Part shown: piece after piece, positions 22,855 to 31,570 of the stretch
Numbering within the stretch: the stretch's first letter is position 1
How the letters are laid out: each line of letters opens with the position of its first letter
NCBI GenBank assembly: GCA_009667805.1
Contig: CM019063.1
Location: forward strand, 353,920,942-353,984,941
From: Leptobrachium leishanense
Lineage: Eukaryota > Chordata > Amphibia > Anura > Megophryidae
Direction: 5' to 3'
DNA: 64,000 nucleotides
Notes under the pieces: generated by a model
Seen by the model: the letters and a program-made list of their open reading frames with translations, nothing else
The model's database searches: none
What the model was told of the DNA's origin: nothing
Made by a program: the position numbers and the translations under genes

Positions 22855-22945
22855 TGTCCTATCCAGTTCCTGGGGCGAGATATCCTTTGCAAATTGCAAG
22901 CCCAAATTATATTTTTCCCCGGGGGATATGCTCGATTAGACCTGC
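22855..22945 (+). pseudogene. ERV protease C-terminal remnant
   Basis: A frame starting at 22864 reads QFLGRDILCKLQAQIIF and then a glycine-rich turn. LLGRDLL-KLGA-like segments are the conserved C-terminal part of retroviral aspartic proteases, which cleave Gag-Pol. The DTGA active site would lie upstream, where the fold-back element begins at 22704 or sequence is lost, and is not found. Dead remnant. Confidence 0.6.
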
Positions 22946-23318
22946 CTGAGAGTGGCAGCTCTCCACGGCAGTACAGTCCAGCCAGCCAGCACATTTAACC
23001 TGTAAAAATTGTAGTAATTATGCCAAGAGAAGAAGAATAGCACATAGCACCAACCCCGCCAGCAGCCCCGGACCCGCACACACTACTCGTTGGAATTCCT
23101 GAGGTGTGGGTGGAGGAAAACCCGCCCGGACTAGCTGTTCCGAGTGTACGTTGATAACCTGGTGCAACGCCTGTGGCTTTAAGACAATATTATATCCCAC
23201 AAAAAGCCAAGCAGAATATCCAGACATATTTGCAGAGATTTAAAAACCACGGTATATTGAAATTCTGTGTTTCACCGTGGAACACACCATTGTTGCCAGT
23301 ACAGAAAGAGGGCACATG

Positions 23319-23487
23319 CCTACTTAGTAATTTTAGGTTTCTGGGTATTGAACACATCAAACTTGGCCCTCGGAAGGGTAACCTTGACAATAGGTTGCTT
23401 AAACGTGAAGCTTTTTGGATATACCGCCTTAATACCAGATCTCCTTCAGGCCTTAATGAAGGCTTTACTTTTGTCCCTTTTATTTGA
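23319..23487 (+). pseudogene. PLE GIY-YIG endonuclease C-terminal fragment
   Basis: The frame IEHIKLGPRKGNLDNRLLKR, then EAFWIYRLNT, SPSGLN and TFVPFI up to a TGA aligns closely with the end of the PLE protein at 61711-62034 (IEAITIGPRRGDFDIILRRK, SRWIYVLKT, PDGLN, YTPFI). The conserved glutamate of the nuclease (KREAFWIY) is kept. The upstream nuclease core and reverse transcriptase are absent through 5' truncation, so there is no activity. Confidence 0.8.
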
Positions 23488-24300
23488 GCGCTACTAATTT
23501 TTAACGCGTTCCAAGCCTTGTCTTGACGTTTGTCATATTGCATTGCTATTGTACTATTATTTATTTATTATTCCACATTTGTTATATATTAAGTTTTCTT
23601 TCCTTTGTATTTTATTCTCATTCCCTTTTGTTCCCTCATGTTTTTCAGTCACACGTGGCTTCCCTCCTCCTATATTCTCCTCTTGTATTATCAAAAGGTT
23701 AAGTTTTGTTCCTTTTTATAGGCGCAGTGATCACTTGGGTCCTTGGTTTTTCCAGACAATTTTTGGCAATCTAATGGTTAACTATGCGGTTATATTACGA
23801 CAGTTACAAATATGGGCATTCCGGTTATTCTCTGGATCATTATTGGACCTTTTGTATACCCTGGTCATTTACATTATTTGTTGGTAGTTTATCACCAGCG
23901 TCACTTTTCTGGCTAACACAGACTGTCTTAGTTATTAATTATACTGTGATCCGAGGAGTGTATTGCGTCTTCTGCTGCTTCGATACCACCAATAGTTCTA
24001 TGTATATTGCTTTGGCCTTTGATGTCACATGACTATTCACGCTTTAGGAAGTCGCTTTCGACACCTATATTCATGAAATCGCGTTGTTTTCTGCCGCCTT
24101 GTCCATTGCGTCTCCAGTTACTAGGATACCAATAACTGAGCAATCATTGGTCCCCTGATACCATGTGATTATCCACGTGTCAGGAAGTACTTTCATGACG
24201 TTCATACTCAGTAATCATTTGGTCCTCCAGCTGGCCGCATGATTTCACCTTATTTCTCAAGATCCTGGAGGTATTTATAGGGGGGTATTGGGCGGGCACT

Positions 24301-24347
24301 GCATCTCTGGACTAAGCCCTGTTCGGGCGAAACCGGTCGAGATATGC
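24301..24347 (+). ncRNA. Hammerhead-ribozyme-like motif in PLE
   Basis: ATCTC (24303-24307) can pair with GAGAT (24339-24343) as stem I. GCCC-TGTTC-GGGC forms stem II, followed by GAAA, a minimal CCGG stem III, and TC at the expected cleavage position. The CUGANGA box is degenerate (TGGACTAA), so this copy may be inactive. Confidence 0.55.
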
Positions 24348-25351
24348 CCTCCTTTTGCTTTTAACAGCTCTAATTTGAACTTATTTCTTGTGGACTTTGC
24401 CCTATGGCTAATACTGGTTGTTTACCTTGTGTGCCCTTGTATTTGGTTATGTAGGTGGCTCGAACCACCGAGGTATAGTTAGCCACCATTGCTTATGTTT
24501 ATGCCTTGTTGCTTCCTATTTATAGCTATTCCTTGCCCTTTTGGGTGGTTTTTACCACCGGGACATAGGCAGCTTTCATTGTTTATGAGTTACTCTGGCT
24601 ACGCTCTATTGGTACGGCATTACCTTCCTCCTTTTGGGCTATTGTCCACACACTTACTTTTTCAATTCTTCCTGTTTAGATACTTACCTTACAATAAAAT
24701 TACATTTTATCACCACTCTTGTTGCACTTGTGCAAATCGTTCCTGTTGATAATTGTTGGGTTATGCCCTGTAGAGTGGCTTATTGAGCCTCATTCTTCTG
24801 TTGTTTGTCTTCAGAAAAAGGGCACACAAGAGTACCGCCCAGTCCAAGATTAATTCCCGGTGATACAAAATATTACACGGTGCTTGATTTAAAAGATGTT
24901 TTTTGTAGCTGTCTGGTTCCGGCAAGCCAGCCCCTTTTTATTTTTCAGTGGGAGGTATCTACAATGGATGCGCGCTCAGCCAGGACCTCTTGTCCTTCAG
25001 CGCTCAGCCACACAAAGTTGTTCTATTACAGTATGTTGATTATTAATTACGGGCTTCTCCCATATAAAAAGACTGTCTCTCTGCCACAAAAGCCCTGCTA
25101 TATCTTCTGTGCCATGCAGGTTACAGAGTGTCCAAAAAGAAAGCACAAATATGTAAACAGACTGTGAACTATCTCGGTTTTCAATTAACAGGTACCAAGT
25201 GTACACTGGGGGCTGAGAGAAAGGAAGCAGTATGCCGAATACCCCAACCAAAGACAAGTTGACACTTGACCAAGTTCGTCATGTCAAGGTGCCCCATGCT
25301 GTCAAAGCCCTGCTGGATGTCAAAGGAAGCTACTGATTCAGCAACAGCCGG

Positions 25352-26047
25352 ATGGCGAAGTACCAAGCTATGATGTGTGAGAATCCACAGGTTCATTTGG
25401 ACCTCATCGCTACCTTGAACCCTGCTACTTTACTGCCTGACTGTGAAGAGGATCCAGACCATGAATGCCTCCAAGTCATGGAAGAAGTGTTCAGTAGCAG
25501 GCCAGATTTGAAAGACGTACCCCTAGACAAATACGGTCTACAGCTATTTACTGATGGTGGCAGCTACATGGATGATGGGAAGAAAGTCTCCGGCTATGCA
25601 GTAGTCTCAGCAGAAGAAATTATTGAAGCAAATCCACTACCAGGCCATACATCTGCACAACTGGCTGAAATAACAGCTCTAACCAGAGCTCTAGATATCT
25701 CTGAAGGCAAAAGAGTAAATATCTACACTAATTCCAAGTATGCCTTCATGACAGTCCATGCACATGGTGCACTCTACAAAGAAAGAGGTCTACTTACTTC
25801 CTCAGGACAACAAATCAAGTATGCAGCTGAAATCAAAGCCCTCCTAGAAGCTGTATGGAAATCGAGTGCTGTCAGTATTATGCATTGTCGTGGCCACCAG
25901 AAAGGTCATGATGAAATCCCGAAAGGCAACAGGCGTGCTGACCAGGCCGCAAAAGCAGCTGCAGCACCATTGCTAACAACTGATCAAGCCAAAGTCCTGC
26001 TCTGCAAGCAAGAGGACCAATCTGCCATGCCAAACTATGAATTCTAA
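25352..26047 (+). pseudogene. ERV RNase H domain, open frame, catalytic residue changed
   Basis: RNase H removes the RNA strand during reverse transcription. A 231-codon open frame contains LFTDGGSYMDDG (first catalytic aspartate), SAQLAEITALTRAL (glutamate), then IYTNSKYAF where the family has aspartate in place of the asparagine, HAHGALYKERGLLTS, HCRGHQKGHDE and GNRRADQAAKAAA. The gamma-type pattern with the YAF and HCRGHQK blocks is clear. One of the metal-binding aspartates is replaced by asparagine (about 25730), so activity should be lost although the frame is open. The frame ends at a TAA at 26045-26047 and integrase does not follow directly. Confidence 0.8.
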
Positions 26048-26381
26048 ATGAATTGCAGAAAATTTAAACCAAAAGGCGAGTTTACTGAAATTATATTGTA
26101 TGGATGGCAAGATGATTACGAACTATTAGAATTTAAATTTGATTATATCCAATGGTTTTTTCCAACCCAGTCTCAAGGCTGAAATTTCTACTCCGCTCCA
26201 CCTGAATCCGCAGGAGACACGTCTAATGATTAACACCTCAGAAGTTCAGCAAAGACTCCGCAGAGTATACAAAATGATGTTGAAATTCTTCGGCGTAAAA
26301 GTAATGGGGGAGTATGGAGAAGATACAAAAGAAACCGAAGTTGAACGAGCAGAAAATTCGAGAGAATGAACCGCAAAGACT

Positions 26382-26570
26382 TTGATGTCCAAACTGTACC
26401 AAGAGATGCTATTAGGCTGGTTGAATGTGCTGCCGATAGTCCTATTGCACATTAGGTGCAGTCCACCCCCCCAATTGAAGCTAAGTCCGTACGAACTTAT
26501 GTTTGGACGGCCTACCCCTCTGATTAATGGACTAAGGGGGGACCTTCGGGCATTGGGAAAACTAAACTAA
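26382..26570 (+). pseudogene. ERV integrase C-terminal remnant
   Basis: The frame gives WLNVLPIVLLHIRCSPPPQLKLSPYELMFGRP, written here only as its key parts WLNVLPIVLLHIR and LSPYELMFGRP, the block after the catalytic core of gamma-type integrases. The zinc-binding and DDE parts are not found between 26047 and 26380, so most of integrase is deleted. Confidence 0.65.
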
Positions 26571-26599
26571 ATGATCAGGTTATACTGTTAGGTAAATCA

Positions 26600-27850
26600 A
26601 TGCAGAAATTGCCGGAAATGTTTTTTTTGTTTTTTGAAATTCCGGTGGGGAGGGATTGGGTTTATGTGACTGTGAAAAGAATTGCTCAAGGGATCTTGAT
26701 ATTTGGGGCAATTGTGGTACTGATTTTGTATTTTGCAAATTTGATTTATAGACTATTATGTGGAGTATGCCCCAAGTGCACAAGCACCACCAAAATCTGG
26801 AATGGTACGCACCCGGTGATGGAGAACCGTACCATGTGGAGACAAACGCGAGAGGCGCTATCTGGAACCCAGCTGAAAGGATATTTACTTGTGCAATTTA
26901 AATATGACTATGCTAAAAAGTCTGGGCAAACTATGTGTTGGGTGTGTAGTTGACTGCACCCAGAGACAATTTATATACCATTCGCATCTGTTCCAATGAA
27001 TTTGAGTATGTTTGTATCAGAAAATGTTACAGTACAGGCAGTTGATTGGTCAAGGGAGAAACCAGAAGTATTCAGTCCTGGGTACCCCATAACAGGACCA
27101 GTGTACCAACCAGAGTGGTGTTTTCAATTAGGCCCAGATAAGGAGATAAATAACGAGGATGGGTTATGTAACTCAAGCCAGTTCAACTAGATATCCTACA
27201 TTTATATATTCAGAACAGGACTGAAAGAGCAGTCAAATTTTCTATATATATGATGTAGAAAGCTCACAAGCGAGCAAGAGGAGGTGATTGCGAATGTGAC
27301 CAATGGGAGGCAGAGTGCACTGGATATGATGAAACAACTGAGACAACTGATGATAGAAATATCAAAGGGAACACTATATTTGTCACCATTTACAGTGAAA
27401 GGAGAGTACCAGGTGTGCTGTGAAAGAGTGTGTTACACATGGGTACCACCTACAGTAACGGGAATGTTATTTGGCTAAATTGATCCCAATCCAGAGGGTA
27501 AGGGGGGAAGACACTAATTCAGACACAACACTTCACCCTAGGTATCCACTGGTGTTTGAGAGACAGAAGAGAGAGTTGTTTAAGAAAGCGGATTGAATAT
27601 GGGCATGGCTTCCAGTATGGACTGGATGAGGAAAAGAGTTGATGGCAAGAATGAACAGTTATGCCAGTTTGATGGATGAGATTTAGAATAAAACTAGTTG
27701 GGATATTCAGTTGCTGAACCTGGAAGTACGAGAGATACGAAAGGTGCAAATGATACACAATATGGCACTGGAACAGATTAGTGCAGCCCTGAATGGATTG
27801 TGTGAGATGACAATGTATTATGAATGTTGCCACTATGCAAGAAAGCACTG
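26600..27850 (+). pseudogene. ERV envelope remnants
   Basis: Scattered frames in the env position. 26600-26760 includes a hydrophobic stretch (LIFGAIVVLILYFANLIY); 26996-27190 has VTVQAVDWSREKPEVF, PVYQPEWCFQLG and N-glycosylation sites; 27284-27478 has CCERVCYTWVPP. At about 27690-27840 a frame reads LNLEVREIRKVQ, ALEQISAALNGLCEM and ECCHYA, which fits the heptad region and cysteine-rich loop of a gamma-type transmembrane subunit. Stops and frame changes separate these parts, and no C-terminal membrane anchor is seen. Non-functional. Confidence 0.55.
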
Positions 27851-28000
27851 ACACCCACACAGACACAAAAGATACCACTGATTATCCCACAAGGTATGTT
27901 CCCAACAAAAATAGGCCCCCCCAAGTATGAGGAACTTGAGAATAGAAGCAGTGAGGTGTAATGGCTAAAAGTCTCAGGAGAAGAGCCTGAGGCTTGAGCC

Positions 28001-28010
28001 AAGGGGGGAA
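28001..28010 (+). other. ERV polypurine tract
   Basis: AAGGGGGGAA lies immediately before the 3' LTR, the normal site for plus-strand DNA priming. Confidence 0.85.
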
Positions 28011-28680
28011 TGTAGTGGAAATAGACTGGAAGATGGCCGCTATTATAAGCCAGGCGACCATCTTGTTCAGAATATTGGTTCACTTGTATATAACTAGGCC
28101 GGTTTTTAGCTGAAATTAGAATGAAGTATACGTAGAAATTTAGGAATGTGCTGAGATTAGTAGAAAAACAATTAAGGCGCTGAGAGAGAGATCTCTGCTG
28201 TTCCAGGCACAGAGAAAGATACGTCAAGGTCGTTGGGGCCCGCAGAAAGACAAAGAAAGCGTAGACACCAGACCATGCTTTATCTGTATAAAAATGAATA
28301 TAGTCTTTAGGGAGGTGGGTACGGCCCGGATTGAGTGCGGCAGCAAATCACAAACTGTCAGACTAACATGAAGTTTGCCAATTTATCGTCAATGTATGGA
28401 ATTCCTTTGTACTAACAATGGGAGGTATTAACCCACGTGGGGTGGAATAAAGTGTCATCGGGAGGTGGACTAATTGGGATGTACCTAATTATGTATTTGG
28501 GATATAAGACCCCTTGTCGGGGGGGAGACGGGGCTCATTCTTTGCGATTGAATCCTGTTTGAGCATCTGTTGTGATATCACAATAAAGTTTGCCTTTCCT
28601 GAAGAGACTCGTGTTCAGACAATCCTTGCTCGTGTCCGGTCCGGCCTCGTCCCGAGTGAACCAGTCTGACTCCGGTTACA
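28011..28680 (+). repeat. ERV 3' LTR (670 bp)
   Basis: Begins TGTAGTGGAAATAG and ends TCCGGTTACA, nearly identical to the 5' LTR along its full length, and is followed by the ACGG target duplicate. AATAAA lies at about 28581. Confidence 0.92.
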
Positions 28681-28684
28681 ACGG

Positions 28685-28904
28685 GTGGTGGTAGTCGCTT
28701 TGGACTGCACTTCTGTGAGCCAACCCGCAGCCTCAAGGAGCACAAAGGACCAGCAGCAGCAGGCAGATGTGGTCAGTGGCGGACTGGCAATTCAAGGCCC
28801 CCCCGGGCAATAAGAAATCATGGGACCCCTTGAGCTACACTCACCCACAAACCACCCCATATTAAGCTCCTCCCACATATTTGTGTTCTAGAAATAACAT
28901 TTCT
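28685..28904. other. ERV right flank, pre-insertion sequence
   Basis: The first ~85 bp continue the sequence broken by the ERV at 16085. From about 28770 a GGCGGACTGGCAATTCAAGG segment looks like the edge of another dispersed repeat. No gene is seen. Confidence 0.35.
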
Positions 28905-29101
28905 TTGTTCTTAACAGCAATAAAACTCAAAGTAATGTGCATTGTGTGTGAGCGGATCACAGAGCTCCACAGCAATAAACCTCACAGTAATGTGCGGTGT
29001 GTATGAACGCATCACAGATCTCCACAGCAATAAACCTCCCAGTAATGTGCAGTGTGTATGAGCGTATCACAGAGCTCCACAGCACTAAAACTCACAGTAA
29101 T
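28905..29101 (+). repeat. Minisatellite, same family as 585-1000
   Basis: About three units with CACAGAGCTCCACAGCAATA, AACCTCACAGTAATGTGCG and TGTATGAGCGTATC. The array ends at 29101-29104, where the PLE sequence with its ribozyme motif begins. Confidence 0.8.
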
Positions 29102-29152
29102 GTGCTCCTGACGAAGCCGCATTCTTCTAGCGGCGAAATGTACGTTGATCGC
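29102..29152 (+). ncRNA. Hammerhead-ribozyme-like motif
   Basis: CTGACGA (29108-29114) matches the CUGANGA core exactly. Stem II is GCCGC/GCGGC with a 9-nt loop, followed by GAAA (29135-29138), a TGTACG stem III region, and TT at the cleavage position. GTGCTC and GATCGC can form stem I with one mismatch. Confidence 0.65.
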
Positions 29153-29835
29153 TACCCCATCATGGGCAACTGCCCTTTTTAACAGTCATTCCTATTTGCT
29201 ACCTTTTTGGCTTGAACTAACCAAGAAGCATTTTTTGTGCCATTTATTATGTGTTTTAGTTCCTGATGCTACTTGTGGCTATGCACAGTGATTATCGCTG
29301 ACTATTGTTGTTTCAACCTAGCCTACTGTCTATTTATGATTATTACATTCAGGGACATACAAGGGACAGATTAGAATCCTATTTTGAATAGGGCCAATTT
29401 CCAGGGATGATTAATCTATTTAGAAACCCCTTCCTTTTTCTTTGGCTAATCTGTCTTTCTCGTGAGGGGCTAATATATTCAAATGGGAATTAACCGAATT
29501 GTGTGCTCATTATTCATGAATGCAATTACTTTGCTAACTAATAATTGAAATATTTGCAACAATAGGTGACCTTAAGGCCATATTTATTTGAACAATCATT
29601 TATGCCTCTAGCTTTATTACCTCAATCATTAGCCAATTGGCTAGCATTCTGGTGTGGTTCACCCTCTAGGGTCATAGCAATTCGTCATTAAGTATCTATA
29701 CAATTCTTGTGTGTTTTTCATGTTACTTATTTTATCGATTACGATCATTAATAAAATTGTGCTTTTAATACTCCATGACCACTGAGATTTTTGGGGAAAC
29801 CCTCATTCTCGTTCGCTTCTTTTTCCTATTAGATA
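29102..29835 (+). mobile_element. PLE-type end region beginning at a hammerhead motif
   Basis: Starts with the hammerhead-like fold and continues ~700 bp of non-coding AT-rich sequence up to an ATAAAATTGTGC...CCATGACCACTGAGATTTTTGG segment, similar in layout to the 3' region of the PLE at 23319-24808. No endonuclease or reverse transcriptase frame is present. Assignment rests mainly on the ribozyme motif. Confidence 0.5.
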
Positions 29836-29851
29836 TATTATATTTTATATA

Positions 29852-30785
29852 TGTAGCGCTCACTCCCGGAGGAGCCGCTGATTTTAACCTTGGGTTAGTC
29901 TCACCGCACTAGGGAATAAATATACACCAGCACTGTTGTGTATTTTATAGATTATATACTTTATATATGCCACTTTATTGGGATCAGTAATGTGAACACG
30001 GTATATGAGCGACAGGATTTACGTAATGCGGGAAAAACACGCGGCGGCAAAAGGAAAGTTTAACCCCTTTGTTTCTGGAGTGTAAGTCCCATAAAAGTAG
30101 TGTCCCAAAAAGGTGTGTGTGTGTGTTATCTCAGGTACCCGGGTACTATATTCAACTGGCCAGTGAATGGATTTAGCAAATCCTCGACTAGCCCTGTAGA
30201 TTTAAACAATACTGCAGCGTGCTCTGTTTAAACTTTGACTGTGGCCTGGAAGGCCTTTCACCCATCCGCTAGACAATCTGTTCTGCTGTCCGATCAAGGA
30301 TCTCTCTCCGCTTGGTTATACTGGAACTCTGTGCCACTGGATCTGCTTCTCCTGCTTGTCCGATTTTGGTAACGAGAACTACAGCCTACCGCCTGCACTC
30401 CCAGTGGATCATCGTGGTCTCCTTACTTGGGGTCCAAACTGGAACGCTGTGTCTGCGCAAAACCTCTCAGCGATGTGTGGATAGATCTCCGCCAGCACTG
30501 TCTCTGATTCTCAGCACCCGCAAGGCAGCTCCTGCTCTCCGGCCTGGTCTTAATCTCTGGCAGTCTCACGTGCGTCTTCCACCTTTCGTTGCTCGGCTCA
30601 CACTGGCTCTCCTTCGGACGAGGCTGCGGATGTCCTTTGCTCTCTCCCACCCACTTCCTGTCCCCGCCGCAAAGCATGATGGAAATCGTAGTCCCGTTGT
30701 GTCCAGTATACTCTACATTGCACTTGTCTCCCTCTGGTGGCCAAACCCGAGCAATACATCAACAGAGTTTTTAAACAGCGCTACA
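29852..30785 (-). mobile_element. Solo LTR of the 40-48 kb gypsy family
   Basis: Starts TGTAGCGCTCACTCCCGG and ends AGCGCTACA. Its reverse complement matches the gypsy 3' LTR at 46998-47942 over most of its length, so this is a full LTR in inverted orientation without an interior. ATATA flanks each side, compatible with a 5-bp target duplication but ambiguous in AT-rich DNA. Open frames inside it (for example 30312-30797) are chance. It probably arose by LTR-LTR recombination. Confidence 0.85.
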
Positions 30786-30839
30786 TATATCTATTAAAAT
30801 ATATTTTTTTCTCTTTTTTTTCTCCTAACACAACACTAT

Positions 30840-31215
30840 TATTCAGTTTACAATTATAAAGTGCACAGTAATGCTGTGCTAGCTCACTTTCTCATTTTCT
30901 ACACTACCAGCAAGTGTGTATCTGCTGATGCAATGCATTATTTCATTCACAACCTAGATCGTGGCACTGCAGTGAGCAGACACGGGGGGGACTTTGCAAC
31001 CCTGCATCTCTGAATTGTACACCGCACAAGGTTAAGTGAAGTGTCTTTGGAAAGGTCAGAGACCTTTCCAAAGGTCAAACATGACCATGTAATGCGTAAA
31101 ATTAAAAAACTGAATAAAGTAAATGCAAAATATTTTTTTTCTGTTCTACAGCAGAGGCAATATATGCTTTTACAGTTCATATAAAACAAACAATGTAGCG
31201 GCATTCACTGCCCTC
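30840..31215 (-). repeat. Inverted copy of the GTGGGAAATGAGAAGG repeat
   Basis: On the minus strand it reads GTGTAGAAAATGAGAAAGTG, GAATGAAATAATGCATTGCA, and GTCTTTGGAAAGGTCAGAG-like blocks in the order of the copies at 3879-4960. The GGAAAGGTCAGAGACCTTTCC segment (31048-31068) is itself palindromic. Confidence 0.6.
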
Positions 31216-31570
31216 CTCCCAGGACCGGATTTGCACCTCGGGAGCCTGTAGGCACAGAAACGTGGAGCGGCCCTACTCCCCCCAAACATAAAAAGGAAAC
31301 ATTACAAAAAGACTATTTAAATTTTCGTTTTGAGGCAACTAAAAAAAATACATTTTAAAAAACTGAAAAAACTTTTTTCTCTGCGCTCAGATCAAAAGAC
31401 GAGGCAGAATCTGTTGCCTTAGTTGAGTTAGTTACAGTTATAAGTATTTATTAAGCACCAACAATGGGATAAACTGAATAACATACATACATACACGCTA
31501 CACACACAGAACAGAAGGAGGGAGGACCCTGCTCAAGAGCTTACAATCTAAGAGGAGAGGGGTGACCCAT
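31216..31570. other. Repeat edge and unassigned DNA
   Basis: 31223-31262 matches 14583-14625 (GGATTT...GGAGCCTGTAGGCA). 31500-31560 contains GGACCCTGCTCAAGAGCTTACAATCTAAGAGG, here noted only as a common vertebrate interspersed-repeat segment, which seems to continue after the next element at 33294. Confidence 0.4.

Larger units (their letters stand above)
23319..24808 (+). mobile_element. 5'-truncated Penelope-like element in ERV pol
   Basis: The insert begins inside a PLE endonuclease coding region and runs through a ~1.3-kb 3' region. It is flanked by CAGAAAGAGGGCACA at its left and CAGAAAAAGGGCACA at its right, a ~15-bp target duplication with one mismatch, cutting the ERV reverse transcriptase. 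The short coding remnant is collinear with the end of the PLE endonuclease at 61711-62034. A hammerhead-like motif lies at 24301-24347. Confidence 0.8.
23170..25330 (+). pseudogene. ERV reverse transcriptase, split and broken
   Basis: Reverse transcriptase copies retroviral RNA to DNA. The first part (about 23170-23318) gives GILKFCVSPWNTPLLPVQK, the fingers region. It is interrupted by the PLE insert 23319-24808 and resumes with YRPVQD and YYTVLDLKDVF, the motif with the first catalytic aspartate. The sequence between that motif and the next is shortened. The catalytic YVDD box reads YVDY at 25032-25043 and is followed at once by TAA (25044-25046). Downstream, VSKKKAQICKQTVNYLGFQL and RKEAVCRIPQPKT fit the thumb region of a gamma-type enzyme. 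Multiple frame changes. Inactive. Confidence 0.8.
16086..28680 (+). mobile_element. Endogenous retrovirus (gamma-like), defective, 12.6 kb with inserts
   Basis: Two LTRs bound a proviral interior, and ACGG flanks both outer edges (16082-16085, 28681-28684), a 4-bp target duplication as in gammaretroviruses. Order on the plus strand: 5' LTR, primer site, short Gag matrix, protease end, reverse transcriptase pieces, RNase H, integrase end, Env pieces, polypurine tract, 3' LTR. The interior also carries the fold-back element 19493-22704 and a PLE fragment 23319-24808. Without them the provirus is about 7.9 kb. Most capsid, much of pol and most of env are deleted or broken. Confidence 0.9.

Noticed and set aside
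30312..30797. 161-codon open frame
   Set aside because: It lies within the solo gypsy LTR; the equivalent frame in the other LTRs is on the opposite strand and shows no domain.
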